Source of the DNA: FEN-1088 sp031407985
Lineage (GTDB): Bacteria > Myxococcota_A > Polyangia > Fen-1088
Assembly (NCBI GenBank): GCA_031407985.1
Contig: JANOJB010000133.1
Location: forward strand, 1-64,000
Direction: 5' to 3'
Length of the DNA: 64,000 nucleotides
Positions within the stretch are counted from its first letter, which is position 1; every line of letters begins with the position of its first letter. This document shows, in pieces, positions 45,004 through 54,099 of the stretch. Under the pieces are notes generated by a model. That model saw nothing but the letters and a program-made list of their open reading frames with translations. It was not told the origin of the DNA and ran no database searches. Made by a program: the position numbers and the translations under genes.

Positions 45004-45621
45004 CTACGCCGACGACGCTGCGGTCTCGATCAATCCGTAGTTCCCATCCTTACGCCGGTACACGACCGAGATGTGGTTGGACTCGGATTCCGCGAAGACA
45101 AGGAACTCGCTGCCAAGCAGATTCAGCTGCATCACCGCGTCGTGAACCCGCAGGGTGGGAACGGTGAACCTCTGTTCCTTGATGACGTTGAAGGCCGCCG
45201 CGGTCGGCACCGCTCCGACCGACGACCGCGGTCCCTCCATGGCCTCCAGAGGTGTCCCCGCGCTCGGTTCGATGGCCTCGGCTGAGAGGACCCGCTCGCG
45301 CAGCGAGATCTGCTGATCGTGCGGCTTGTGATCCCGAATTTTGTCCTTCCATTTTCGGACCTGGCGCTCGATGCGGGCGATCGCGAGATCGATCGACGAA
45401 TACATATCCTCGGTGGTTTCCTTCGCGTTGATGACCAACCCGCTTGGCAGGGTGATGTTTATTTCCGCGACGTGGTTGAACCCCCGCTCGACCGAAAACA
45501 CCGCGTGGGACGCGATCGGATCCTTGTGGAAGTACTTGCGAATTTTCTCGAGTTTCTCCTCGGCATACTCACGAACCGCCTGCGACGCATCCATGTGACG
45601 AAACGTGGTGGAAAGGTGCAT
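45004..45621 (-). CDS. hpf: Long-form ribosome hibernation promoting factor
   Basis: A 205-residue protein. The N-terminal S30AE domain runs to about residue 105 (MHLSTTFRHMDASQAVREYA, FNHVAEINITLPSG), then a linker and a C-terminal domain (FNVIKEQRFTVPTLRVHDA, VMQLNLLGSEFLVF) typical of long HPF, which can dimerise 70S ribosomes into 100S. AGGAG is upstream of the ATG. It is the second gene after rpoN. Confidence 0.95.
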   Translation of the reverse strand: MHLSTTFRHMDASQAVREYAEEKLEKIRKYFHKDPIASHAVFSVERGFNHVAEINITLPSGLVINAKETTEDMYSSIDLAIARIERQVRKWKDKIRDHKPHDQQISLRERVLSAEAIEPSAGTPLEAMEGPRSSVGAVPTAAAFNVIKEQRFTVPTLRVHDAVMQLNLLGSEFLVFAESESNHISVVYRRKDGNYGLIETAASSA

Positions 45622-45793
45622 TCAAACGGCTCCTATCGGTTACTTGTGCAACATCCAAGGGTTCCAAACAACAGCCAGCTTTCTACCTGATTGTGCGCCA
45701 CACGGGTACACCTGCGCACGCGAAATTACGCGGTAAGAAATCCGCCGGTCGGGCAAGCAGCGGAGGTGGCCGGAACGTCTTCCGGCGCGTCCG

Positions 45794-47281
45794 TCAGAAC
45801 ATTTCGCGGCGTTTGCTGCTCGACAGGATTCGCAACTGCTCGCGATACTTCGCCACCGTTCGGCGCGCGATCTCGATGTTCTGATCGCGGAGTAGTTCGA
45901 CGATCTTCTGATCCGAGTGCGGATTCTTCGGGCTCTCGGTAGAAATAATCTGCTTGATCTTCAGTTTCACGGCCTCGGACGCCAGATCATCGCCATCGGT
46001 GCGCGAGATTCCCGAGTTGAAAAAGTACTTCAGCTCGAAAATCCCCTGCGGCGTATGAACATACTTGTTGGTGGTGACCCGCGACACCGTCGATTCGTGC
46101 ATCCCGATGTCATCCGCGACGTCCCGCAAGATCAGGGGCTTCAGGTACGCCGTCCCCTTCTCGAAGAAATCGCGCTGGAACTTCAAGATCGACTCGGTCA
46201 CCCGCACGATCGTCCGCTGGCGCTGCTGGATCGACCGAATCAACCACTGCGCGCTTCGCAGCTTCTCCTGGATGTACTCGCGCGCCTTGGCCCCGCCGGC
46301 CAGCGCCGTCCGGTAAAAATCGCTGATCTTCAGCTTGGGCAGTCCGTCGTCGTTCGCGACCACGAAGTACTTGTCCCCGACCTTGTGGATGAAGACGTCC
46401 GGGGTGATGTACGTCGGCTCCTCCGCCGTGTACTGGCGGCCCGGCTTCGGATCGAAGTCCCGAATCACCTTGGCCGCCTCGTATATCTCCTCGACCGGCT
46501 GGTTCAGATCCTTGGCGATGGCGGTGAAGTTCTTCTTTTCCAGATTCGGCAGGTGCCGTTCGATGATGCCCACCAGGACGTCGTCGTCATGGCCGAAGTG
46601 CCGGGCCTGAATCAACAGGCATTCCTTCAGCGTGCGCGCCGCGACACCCACGGGATCGAACTCCTGGATCCGATGCAGGACACCCTCGGCCAGTTCGACG
46701 GAGACGGACGCCTCCTCGGCCAGATCCTCGATGGGCTCCTCCAGATAACCTTCCGGGGTCAGGTTGCCGATGATCAGCATCGCAATCCCGTCTTCCTCCC
46801 GGGTGAAGTGCCCCAACTTCAGCTGCCATTCCAGATGGTCGAACAGGGACGTCCCCCGGGTCAGCGTCGCCTCCAGCGACGGCATGTCCTCGTTGTTCGA
46901 CTTGTACGACGGCATGGGCGCCGCCTGCGCCTGGTTCTCCAGGTAGCTCTCCCAATCGAAATCGGCGACGGCCCCTTCGGGAGCCGTATCCACCTTCACC
47001 TCCTGGTTCGCCTGCGCATCCGGGGGCAGGTCGGAAACGGGCAGCTCGGTTTCGCCCATTCTCTCGGCATCGCTGGCCGACTCGACGGTCTTTGCTTCCA
47101 GCGCTTTGGTGGGATCGGCGCTGTTCTCGCCCGAATCCTCCAATATCGGGTTTTCCAGCATTTCCTCGCGCACCACGTCAACCAGCTCCATGCGCGAAAG
47201 CTGGAGCAGCTTGATCGCTTGCTGCAGCTGGGGAGTCATGACCAGCTGCTGCGAGAGCTTGAGGTGCTGCTTTATTTCGAT
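45794..47281 (-). CDS. rpoN: RNA polymerase sigma-54 factor RpoN, with a non-standard start codon
   Basis: About 495 residues. Region I is seen in KQHLKLSQQLVMTPQLQQ, the core-binding and helix-turn-helix parts in VYEAAKVIRDFDPKPG-like and STESPKNPHSDQKIVELL stretches, and the RpoN box at the C-terminus (ARRTVAKYREQL). The usual start, just before EIKQ, reads ATC (47279-47281) instead of ATG, with GAAGG at a normal distance upstream. No ATG, GTG or TTG occurs between the upstream in-frame stop and the internal ATG at 47239. That internal start would remove 14 conserved residues and lacks an RBS, so the ATC reading is preferred. A sequencing error is possible. Confidence 0.9.
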   Translation of the reverse strand: MEIKQHLKLSQQLVMTPQLQQAIKLLQLSRMELVDVVREEMLENPILEDSGENSADPTKALEAKTVESASDAERMGETELPVSDLPPDAQANQEVKVDTAPEGAVADFDWESYLENQAQAAPMPSYKSNNEDMPSLEATLTRGTSLFDHLEWQLKLGHFTREEDGIAMLIIGNLTPEGYLEEPIEDLAEEASVSVELAEGVLHRIQEFDPVGVAARTLKECLLIQARHFGHDDDVLVGIIERHLPNLEKKNFTAIAKDLNQPVEEIYEAAKVIRDFDPKPGRQYTAEEPTYITPDVFIHKVGDKYFVVANDDGLPKLKISDFYRTALAGGAKAREYIQEKLRSAQWLIRSIQQRQRTIVRVTESILKFQRDFFEKGTAYLKPLILRDVADDIGMHESTVSRVTTNKYVHTPQGIFELKYFFNSGISRTDGDDLASEAVKLKIKQIISTESPKNPHSDQKIVELLRDQNIEIARRTVAKYREQLRILSSSKRREMF

Positions 47282-47300
47282 GGAAGTGACCTTCGAATGA

Positions 47301-47339
47301 GGTTCAAGGGAGGTTCAAGGGTTCAAGGCAGGTTCAAGG
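47301..47339. repeat. Four copies of GGTTCAAGG in the rpoN leader
   Basis: GGTTCAAGG starts at 47301, 47312, 47320 and 47331, giving steps of 11, 8 and 11 bp. They lie upstream of rpoN on the minus strand (CCTTGAACC there), just beyond its translation start. Near-helical spacing of two pairs suggests a multimeric regulator or an RNA element. No known consensus is recognised. Confidence 0.7.
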
Positions 47340-47407
47340 ACAGGCGAGATACGACGGTGTCTTTTTGTAACACTCGCTTCGCACGCGGTAAAGACCGAAT
47401 GGGCAAA

Positions 47408-47424
47408 CTGGTACGCCACTTGCA
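47408..47424 (+). promoter_or_regulatory. Sigma-54-type -24/-12 promoter opposite to rpoN
   Basis: CTGGTACG-CCAC-TTGCA matches the sigma-54 consensus YTGGCACG-N4-TTGCW in all but one or two positions, with GG (47410-47411) and GC (47422-47423) exactly 12 bp apart. It lies in the rpoN leader but points to the plus strand, away from rpoN and towards the 3' end of pyrG. It could drive an antisense or small RNA, or act as a roadblock for rpoN transcription. Confidence 0.45.
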
Positions 47425-47526
47425 GACATGTAGCAGACCCGTAACCCGGACCACCCTGGACGGGTTTCCTCCAGCCGCCTCCTCTCACCGGGCCTCCTCC
47501 CCGCCCCTCCCCCTACCCAGTACCGA

Positions 47527-49194
47527 CTAGACGGTGGCGTATCCGGCCGGCTGCTCGCGAGGCGCCAGCTTCGCGAGGTGGGCCCGAAGCGCGGCGGCGA
47601 TAAATGACTGGAACAACGGGTGCGGCATCTGAGGCCGGGACTTGAACTCGGGGTGAAACTGACAACCCACGAAATAGGGGTGACCCGCCAGCTCGATCAT
47701 CTCCACCAGGCTTCCGTCGGGAGACGTTCCCGACACAATCATCCCCTTGGCGACCAAAGCTTCGCGGAACTGGTTGTTCACCTCGTAGCGATGCCGATGC
47801 CGCTCTTGAATCTCTCGGGTACCGTAGGCGGTGGCGGCCAGGGTTCCCGCGGTCAAGAGACACGGGTATGACCCAAGACGCATGGTCGCGCCCTTTTCGG
47901 TGATGTTCCGCTGGTCGGGAAGAAAATCAACCACTGGATACGCTGCGTGCGGTTCGAATTCGCTGGAATTGGCGCCCTTCAAACCGGCCACATTTCGCGC
48001 GAATTCGATGACCGCCAGCTGCATACCCAGGCAGATTCCGAAGAACGGGATCTGGCTCTCGCGCGCGTGCTTGACGGCGGCGATTTTTCCTTCGATGCCC
48101 CGGCTTCCGAAACCGGGCGCAACCAGAATGCCGTCCAGGCCCTCCAGGACGGAAGCGGCGCCGCGTTTTTCGATTTCTTCCGAATCGATGTGTTTGAGAT
48201 TCACGCGGCATTCGTTGCCGATGCCACCGTGAATCAGCGCCTCGTTCAGGCTCTTGTAGGACTCGGTCAAGTCGACGTATTTGCCGACCAGCCCGATCTC
48301 CACCTCGGTGCGTGGACTCTTCAGGCGGTGAACGACGTTCTCCCAGCCGGTCAATTCGGGAGCGCGCGACCAGATATTCAGCAACTCCGCGATCTTGTCG
48401 TCCACGCCCTGTTGATGGAACCGGATCGGCACCTCGTAGATGCAATCCACGTCCTCCGCCGAAAACACCCCGTCGGGCGTTACGTTGGTGAACAGCGCGA
48501 TCTTCTTCCGCAGAGCGACATCGATCGGGCGCTCTGATCGGCAGAGCAGAATCTCGGGTTGGATGCCGATCTCGCGCAGCTTCATGACCGAGTGCTGCGT
48601 CGGTTTGGTCTTCAGTTCCCCGGCTGCTCCGATGTACGGAACCAACGTGACGTGAACGGACAACGAATTCTGGTGCCCCAATTCGAACCGAAGCTGGCGA
48701 ATGGCCTCAAGAAAGGGCAGCGACTCGATGTCGCCCACTGTCCCTCCCACCTCCACGATCAGGATGTCCTCGCCCTTGCTACATGCCAGGATCCGCTGCT
48801 TGATCTCGTCCGTGACGTGCGGGATGACCTGCACCGTCCCACCCAGGTACTCCCCGCGGCGTTCTTTTTGAATCACGCTGAGGTAAATCTGCCCGGACGT
48901 CGCATTGTTCAGCTTGGTCATGCGCTGCGAGATGAATCGCTCGTAGTGACCAAGATCCAGATCCGTCTCGGCACCGTCGTCGGTGACGAACACCTCGCCG
49001 TGCTGCATGGGGTTCATCGTGCCGGGATCGACGTTCAGGTAGGGATCCAATTTCTGGATGGTGACCTTCAGGCCGCGCCCCTCCAACAGGCTGGCTATCG
49101 ACGCGGAGGCCAATCCCTTGCCCAGGGACGACACCACACCGCCAGTCACGAAGATGAACTTCGTCTGCTTGGCGGCGCGCATGGGGGCGCTCAT
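47527..49194 (-). CDS. pyrG: CTP synthase
   Basis: A 555-residue CTP synthase. The synthetase domain starts FIFVTGGVVSSLGKGLASAS, with the UTP-binding KLDPYLNVDPGTM and GGTVGDIES. The C-terminal glutamine amidotransferase has its catalytic Cys 388 in FFGICLGMQ and the His/Glu pair near HPYFVGCQFHPEF. It makes CTP from UTP, ATP and glutamine. GGAGG lies upstream of the ATG. It is the first gene of the minus-strand block, 245 bp before rpoN. Confidence 0.95.
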   Translation of the reverse strand: MSAPMRAAKQTKFIFVTGGVVSSLGKGLASASIASLLEGRGLKVTIQKLDPYLNVDPGTMNPMQHGEVFVTDDGAETDLDLGHYERFISQRMTKLNNATSGQIYLSVIQKERRGEYLGGTVQVIPHVTDEIKQRILACSKGEDILIVEVGGTVGDIESLPFLEAIRQLRFELGHQNSLSVHVTLVPYIGAAGELKTKPTQHSVMKLREIGIQPEILLCRSERPIDVALRKKIALFTNVTPDGVFSAEDVDCIYEVPIRFHQQGVDDKIAELLNIWSRAPELTGWENVVHRLKSPRTEVEIGLVGKYVDLTESYKSLNEALIHGGIGNECRVNLKHIDSEEIEKRGAASVLEGLDGILVAPGFGSRGIEGKIAAVKHARESQIPFFGICLGMQLAVIEFARNVAGLKGANSSEFEPHAAYPVVDFLPDQRNITEKGATMRLGSYPCLLTAGTLAATAYGTREIQERHRHRYEVNNQFREALVAKGMIVSGTSPDGSLVEMIELAGHPYFVGCQFHPEFKSRPQMPHPLFQSFIAAALRAHLAKLAPREQPAGYATV

Positions 49195-49337
49195 GATCGG
49201 CCTCCATCGCGGTTAGCGTCTATCTGACGAAATCGTCGACAAGACCGCCGATGGAACGGCACCAACAACTTCCGAGAAAAAACGTCGCGCGTGTTCAACT
49301 CGGATCGCTATTCTTCGCGTCTCGTACGTCGAAGTCA

Positions 49338-49736
49338 ATGCCCGCTCCACTTATTCTGATCATAGAAGACGACGCCCACATCGGAGGGCTTGTGTCGGAA
49401 GTCTTGCGAGAAGCGGGGTATGCCGTCGTGCTGCTGCCGGACGTGAACACCGCGCGCGAGCAAGGGGAACAGGGTCTGCGACCGGCGGCCGTCATCAGCG
49501 ATCTGGTGGTACAAGGAGCAGAGGATCCGGCACGGTTGGCCGAGCAGATTGACTCCATCTTCCCCGGCGCCCCGATCACGCTGATGACAGGGGTTCCGCC
49601 GAAGCGGCGTGCCCACCTGGGGGTAACGCACCAGCGGATCCTGGAGAAACCTTTTGAGTTGGAGGCCCTGCTGGAGGCCGTCCGGTCGATGCTGGCCGAA
49701 GCGTCAATCCAGGAAACGATCCCGGCTGGACGGTGA
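49338..49736 (+). CDS. Single-domain response-regulator receiver protein
   Basis: A 132-residue receiver domain: acidic pair in LILIIEDDAHIGG, phospho-acceptor Asp in AAVISDLVVQG, conserved Lys in ILEKPFELEALLE. There is no output domain, so it probably works through protein-protein contact or phosphotransfer. No kinase gene is linked. It overlaps the convergent DCC-family gene by 33 bp at their 3' ends. The start is an ATG with a weak RBS. Confidence 0.8.
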   Translation: MPAPLILIIEDDAHIGGLVSEVLREAGYAVVLLPDVNTAREQGEQGLRPAAVISDLVVQGAEDPARLAEQIDSIFPGAPITLMTGVPPKRRAHLGVTHQRILEKPFELEALLEAVRSMLAEASIQETIPAGR

Positions 49737-50204
49737 CGGAACCGGGCAAGCGTCAAACCGGCCGAAGAACCGGTAGCGGAACCGCGCGACCACGTCATAA
49801 ACGGCGTCGCGCAAGAAACGTGGAATCACGCGCAGGACGACGACCAGTCGCCAGGGACCACCAAGCCCGGTCATGATCGCCAGTACGGCATCCGAGCGAA
49901 CGTGCACTTGTTCGAAAGCGGATCCTGGAGATTCCAACAAGACGATTGTGTTGGGATCCCCGATCGGATGCAGACCGTGACGGGCCAGGGCTTGCGTGGC
50001 AAACAGGCCCTGCAGCGGCGCGAAACGAAAACGGCGCCGGCGGTCCCGTCCCAATACGAACTGAACGTAGCGATTGCACAGGCCGCAAACGCCGTCGTAC
50101 ATCAGGACCGGACCCGGGTTCGCGACCGGTGCGCGCGGTACGACCGGTGCGCCCGGTACCATGTCCGGTTCGTCGGACGGCGATGTGCCCCCTGTGGGAT
50201 TCAC
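49704..50204 (-). CDS. DCC-family thiol-disulfide oxidoreductase-like protein (DUF393)
   Basis: About 166 residues with the DCC signature YDGVCGLCNRYVQF (two Cys within DGVCxLC), followed by RFAPLQG and further conserved stretches. DCC proteins are predicted thiol-disulfide oxidoreductases of unclear role. The start is unclear: a GTG at 50204 precedes a Pro/Val-rich stretch (GAPVVPRAPVANPGP), and an ATG at 50162 begins closer to the domain. No RBS decides. Confidence 0.8.
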   Translation of the reverse strand: MNPTGGTSPSDEPDMVPGAPVVPRAPVANPGPVLMYDGVCGLCNRYVQFVLGRDRRRRFRFAPLQGLFATQALARHGLHPIGDPNTIVLLESPGSAFEQVHVRSDAVLAIMTGLGGPWRLVVVLRVIPRFLRDAVYDVVARFRYRFFGRFDACPVPSPSSRDRFLD

Positions 50205-50229
50205 GATTCGGTCAGTATAGCCGTCCCCT

Positions 50230-51570
50230 CTACCTTCCGTCGTCCGCGCCCAAGCCGATCGCACGCCCGTAACGCCGCCAACGCGCGGCTTCCCTCCCAG
50301 CGATCCCGCCGACGGCTTTGGGCGAGATTGATGCGGTCCGCAGGTCGACCGCTGCGTCCAATCGGCGCGCGACGGCGCTGGGGGTCAGCCGGACGGGAGC
50401 CCCCAGCACGTTCCCGACGCCGATGATGGCAGGGGGAACAACAACAACAACCGCCAGCACGACGGCGGCGGCACCGCGCGCGCGCCCGAAGGACTGTGCG
50501 AAAAAACCAACCGCGGCCGCCACCGGAGCCGCCGCCGACGCCGCGATGACCAACCGGGCCAACAGGATATCGCCGGCGATAACCGCGGCGACCGATACGC
50601 CCGACCAGAACAACAAGGAAGACAACGTTTCGGCGCGCGCACGCAAGACCAGGACCCACCAGCCGACAGCGGCCACCAGCAGAGGCAGCACGCCGACATC
50701 GTCGAATACCGCGATCAGCGCGGCATGAACGACAGAAGATAGTGGGATTCCGGGGGCAGGCGGCGCGACGATCCGAATCAACATGGGCCCGATGGTTCCC
50801 GAAGGATCGGGTGAAGCGGCAACCACACCCCCAAGAACAATTCCTGCTCCCGCCACGAACAGCATCGGTGCCAACAGGGGCCACCGTTCGCCGCGACGCA
50901 ACGCCCATAATGTGAAGCCGCACGCCAGTGGCCACGCGACGGCGCGGATCGGCCAACTGGCGCCCGCGGCCAAACCACATGCCAGTGCCAATCCAAGCCC
51001 GACGCGCGAGCGCGTGAGGTCGCGACGAATCAGTTCAAGCAACAACACCATCGCGAACAACAAGACAAGATCGATCGCCGGAACCGGACGGACGGTTGCG
51101 ACCTCAAGAAAAGGCCGACACAAACCGAACGCTGCGATCCCCGCAACGACGGGCACAGCGCCGCCCGCGGACAGAGACATGCCCAGGCGCGCCGCCAACA
51201 AAGCCAGCGCGCCGGAGCCACCAATGACCGCCACCGCGTGTGGGCGTGTTCCCAAGTCACCGAAGGGCACCAGTGCTGCCACGCGCGCAAGAACGTCGAC
51301 CAACGGATGCGCCTCGGCGAAGGAGCGCCTGACCCCAAAGGCGCCGGCCGCCAGATCGGCCGCTTCGCCTGACGCAAGGCCCAGGGGACCGAGTGCGCAC
51401 AAATAGAGCGTGGCTAGTGCTGCCGTCGTCCAGTACCACGTGCCATCCCATGTGCGCGGCCAGGTGTCATGCCAGCGGCCAAAGAATTTGTTGCCGCGCC
51501 CTCCGGCAGGATTGCGGGCAGGCTTTCCCTCGCGCTTTCCCTCGCGCTCACCGTCGGCCTGCCGGTCCAT
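50230..51570 (-). CDS. Polytopic membrane protein of unknown function
   Basis: A 446-residue protein. After a charged N-terminus (about residues 1-40) there are roughly nine to ten hydrophobic segments (LATLYLCALGPLGLASG, LLAARLGMSLSAGG, IDLVLLFAMVLLLELI, GLALACGLAAGA, PLLVAAVGWWVLVL and others). Cytoplasmic loops are Arg-rich. It could be a glycosyltransferase-C-like or transporter protein, but no catalytic motif is recognised. The start at 51570 was chosen over a longer Arg/Pro-rich N-terminus at 51816, which overlaps the region upstream of ribF. Confidence 0.6.
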   Translation of the reverse strand: MDRQADGEREGKREGKPARNPAGGRGNKFFGRWHDTWPRTWDGTWYWTTAALATLYLCALGPLGLASGEAADLAAGAFGVRRSFAEAHPLVDVLARVAALVPFGDLGTRPHAVAVIGGSGALALLAARLGMSLSAGGAVPVVAGIAAFGLCRPFLEVATVRPVPAIDLVLLFAMVLLLELIRRDLTRSRVGLGLALACGLAAGASWPIRAVAWPLACGFTLWALRRGERWPLLAPMLFVAGAGIVLGGVVAASPDPSGTIGPMLIRIVAPPAPGIPLSSVVHAALIAVFDDVGVLPLLVAAVGWWVLVLRARAETLSSLLFWSGVSVAAVIAGDILLARLVIAASAAAPVAAAVGFFAQSFGRARGAAAVVLAVVVVVPPAIIGVGNVLGAPVRLTPSAVARRLDAAVDLRTASISPKAVGGIAGREAARWRRYGRAIGLGADDGR

Positions 51571-51650
51571 GCCTATTTGGTACTCCGATCGGCGGAGCTG
51601 TCGAGAAACGGGGCCAGTTGCTGTGCTTGGGGCGTGTAGACTCGGTCGCG

Positions 51651-52652
51651 ATGTTGATGGTTCGCGGACGCCAAAACCTGCCGGCGGCGCTGGGACGCCC
51701 GCTTGTCCGCGCGGCCGTGGCCATCGGGAACTTCGACGGCGTCCATCGGGGTCATCAGACGTTGTGTGCCACCGCGCGCCGACTGGGGGCCTCGGCATCG
51801 GGGGACGTTGTGGCACTGACGTTCGATCCCCACCCCGCCCGCCTGTTCGCCCCCGCCCTGGCGCCGCCCTTGATCGTGTCGCTGGAACGTCGGGCCGAAC
51901 TGCTTGGTGATGCCGGTGTCGACATCGTTGTGGTCGAACCCTTCACGCCGGAGTTCGCCGCGATAGAAGCCGACCTGTTCGCGACCGACGTGCTTGCTGG
52001 CGATCTTCACGCCGCCCATGTCGTCGTGGGCTACGACTTCAGTTTTGGCAAGGGACGGCGCGGCGACACGGCAATGCTGGAGACGCTGGGCGCGCGGGTG
52101 GGATTCGGCGTCTCGGTGGTCAGGCGCATTTCGGTGCACGGCCTCACTTGTTCGTCGACCAAGGTCCGCGAGTTCGTGCTGGAAGGACGTGTCGAGGGAG
52201 CGGAGGTGTTGCTGGGCCGGCCTTTCGAACTGACAGGCGTCGTGATTCGGGGCGCCGGACGCGGGCGGCAGATTGGTTTTCCGACGGCGAATCTGCGTCT
52301 TGATGCCGATCTGATACCGAAGCCTGGAATCTACGCCGGACGCGCCCATATCCTTCAAGAAGGTGGAGGGGGCAGCGACCCCGACGCGATACGAGCCCCG
52401 GTCCCCGGCGACGATTTCTTCGCGTGCGCGCTCAGCATCGGGACCAACCCGACCTTTGTCCGCGACGGAGGGCTGACGGTTGAAGCCCACCTGCTGGACT
52501 TCGCCGACGACTTGTATGATCGACGGATTCGCGTCGAATTGATGCAGCGACTGCGCGACGAACACCGGTTCGAATCGGTGGATGCGCTGGTGGCCCAAAT
52601 CCGCGCGGATATCGAGCAAACACGACAACTGGCCGGGGGACCAATTCGGTGA
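51651..52652 (+). CDS. ribF: Riboflavin kinase/FAD synthetase
   Basis: A 333-residue bifunctional RibF. The N-terminal FAD synthetase has the nucleotidyltransferase motif AVAIGNFDGVHRGHQ, and the C-terminal riboflavin kinase has GRGRQIGFPTANL. It makes FMN and FAD. Two nearby ATGs (51651 and 51657) are possible starts. No FMN riboswitch was recognised upstream. The next gene starts within its stop (GTGA). Confidence 0.9.
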   Translation: MLMVRGRQNLPAALGRPLVRAAVAIGNFDGVHRGHQTLCATARRLGASASGDVVALTFDPHPARLFAPALAPPLIVSLERRAELLGDAGVDIVVVEPFTPEFAAIEADLFATDVLAGDLHAAHVVVGYDFSFGKGRRGDTAMLETLGARVGFGVSVVRRISVHGLTCSSTKVREFVLEGRVEGAEVLLGRPFELTGVVIRGAGRGRQIGFPTANLRLDADLIPKPGIYAGRAHILQEGGGGSDPDAIRAPVPGDDFFACALSIGTNPTFVRDGGLTVEAHLLDFADDLYDRRIRVELMQRLRDEHRFESVDALVAQIRADIEQTRQLAGGPIR

Positions 52653-53125
52653 ATCCCTTCGAGACCGAAACCATGGCGGACCTGTGTCTGCGGCAGGGTC
52701 ACCACGCCGAGGGGATCTCGATCTACAGACGGCTGCTGTTGCGGTCGGCCGACGAAGCCACGCGCGAACGAATAGCGCGTCGCATCGCCGCCGCCGAGCA
52801 ACATCCGACGGGATCGAAGACTCCCCCCGTCGGCGAGACCACCGCGCCCGTCACCGAGGTCCCGTTGTCGGTACCTGGCGTGCGCGTGCGACAGGCCGGT
52901 GACCAGTTGACGATCGAATGGCGCCTGACGCCGGGGATCAAGGCTCCCGCTCTGGAAGTCCTGTTGGTCACGCGTGGTGCGGGCGGCGTGGCGACCGAAA
53001 CGCGCGCGATCGATGTGAATGGCGCCGATGGACGGATCAACCTGACGGTGAAGGACCTTCACCTGGTGCGGGTTGCCGCCGGATCGCGCGCCAGCGGCCG
53101 TTTTATCCCTGCCGCCCGCGCCTGA
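52649..53125 (+). CDS. Small cytoplasmic protein of unknown function with a TPR-like start
   Basis: A 158-residue protein. The first 50 residues (ETMADLCLRQGHHAEGISIYR, RRLLLRSADEATRERIARRI) form one TPR-like pair; the rest is a beta-rich domain (VRVRQAGDQLTIEWRLTP, LEVLLVTRGAG, LVRVAAGSR). No signal peptide. GTG start overlaps ribF by 4 bp, so it is coupled to it. No family is recognised. Confidence 0.7.
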   Translation: MNPFETETMADLCLRQGHHAEGISIYRRLLLRSADEATRERIARRIAAAEQHPTGSKTPPVGETTAPVTEVPLSVPGVRVRQAGDQLTIEWRLTPGIKAPALEVLLVTRGAGGVATETRAIDVNGADGRINLTVKDLHLVRVAAGSRASGRFIPAARA

Positions 53126-53207
53126 CACCGGGCGGTGCTTCCCCCGCGCCCGATGGCGAATCAGGCGGGCTGGGGCGCGGCCAATCTTGTGTTAGTTTCC
53201 GACCATC

Positions 53208-54080
53208 ATGTTTACTGGAGTCTGCACAGCCATCGTGACGCCATTTCGTCGGGGCGTGGTCGACGAGGACGCCTTGCGCAACCTCTGCGAGGATCAGATC
53301 GCCAACGGCATCGACGGACTGGTGCCCGTGGGAACCACGGGCGAGTCCCCCACCCTGTCCTTCGAAGAACACATCCGTGTGATCGAGATCGTCGTGCAGG
53401 TGGCGGCCAAGCGGGTGCCGGTCATCGCGGGCACTGGATCGAACGCCACCAAGGAAGCCATCGAGTTGTCGTTGGCCGCGCGCAAGGTTGGCGCGGACGG
53501 CCTGTTGCAGGTGACGCCGTACTACAACAAGCCTTCGCAGGAAGGTCTTTTTCGCCATTTCCAGGCGATCGTCGAGGCGTGCCCGCTACCGACGGTGGTT
53601 TACAACGTGCCCGGTCGAACGGGGTGCGATCTGCTGCCGGAAACCATCGCTCGACTCTGCGAGCTACCCGCCATTGTCGGGATAAAGGAAGCCACGGGAT
53701 CGGCCCTGCGTGCCTCCCAGGTGTTGGCGAGGGTTCCGAACCACGTCGCGGTGCTGTCCGGAGACGATGCGACGACGTTCCCCCTGTACGCGCTGGGAGC
53801 CAAGGGAGTGATCTCCGTCGTCAGCAATGTCGCGCCGGCCGAGATGGCTGAGATGTGGGACGCGGCGCAGGCGGGGCGTTGGGATCGGGCGCGCGAACTG
53901 CATTTCAAGTTGTTGCCGCTGTCGGAGGGGTTGTTCATCGAGGCGAACCCGGTGCCGGTGAAATCCGCACTGGCGATGATGGGACGCATCGCCGACGAAC
54001 TGCGGCCTCCGCTGTACCCGCTGGCGGGTCCGAACCGCGAGAAGGTCCGCGGGTTCATGACCGAGGTCGGCCTGCTCTGA
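53208..54080 (+). CDS. dapA: 4-hydroxy-tetrahydrodipicolinate synthase
   Basis: A 290-residue DapA. The conserved GTTGESPTL (about 42-50), Tyr 132 in TVVYNVPGRT, and Schiff-base Lys 160 in GIKEATG are all present. It condenses pyruvate with aspartate semialdehyde in lysine and diaminopimelate synthesis. It is followed by dapB 19 bp later, giving two consecutive pathway steps in one operon. Confidence 0.95.
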   Translation: MFTGVCTAIVTPFRRGVVDEDALRNLCEDQIANGIDGLVPVGTTGESPTLSFEEHIRVIEIVVQVAAKRVPVIAGTGSNATKEAIELSLAARKVGADGLLQVTPYYNKPSQEGLFRHFQAIVEACPLPTVVYNVPGRTGCDLLPETIARLCELPAIVGIKEATGSALRASQVLARVPNHVAVLSGDDATTFPLYALGAKGVISVVSNVAPAEMAEMWDAAQAGRWDRARELHFKLLPLSEGLFIEANPVPVKSALAMMGRIADELRPPLYPLAGPNREKVRGFMTEVGLL

Positions 54081-54099
54081 ACCGTCGATGGAGCAGTCG

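Noticed and set aside
47237..47239. Internal ATG as the start of rpoN
   Set aside because: It would remove conserved region I residues and has no ribosome-binding site.
45917..47530. Plus-strand open frame of 537 residues across rpoN
   Set aside because: Antisense of rpoN, which has clear family motifs; no independent evidence.
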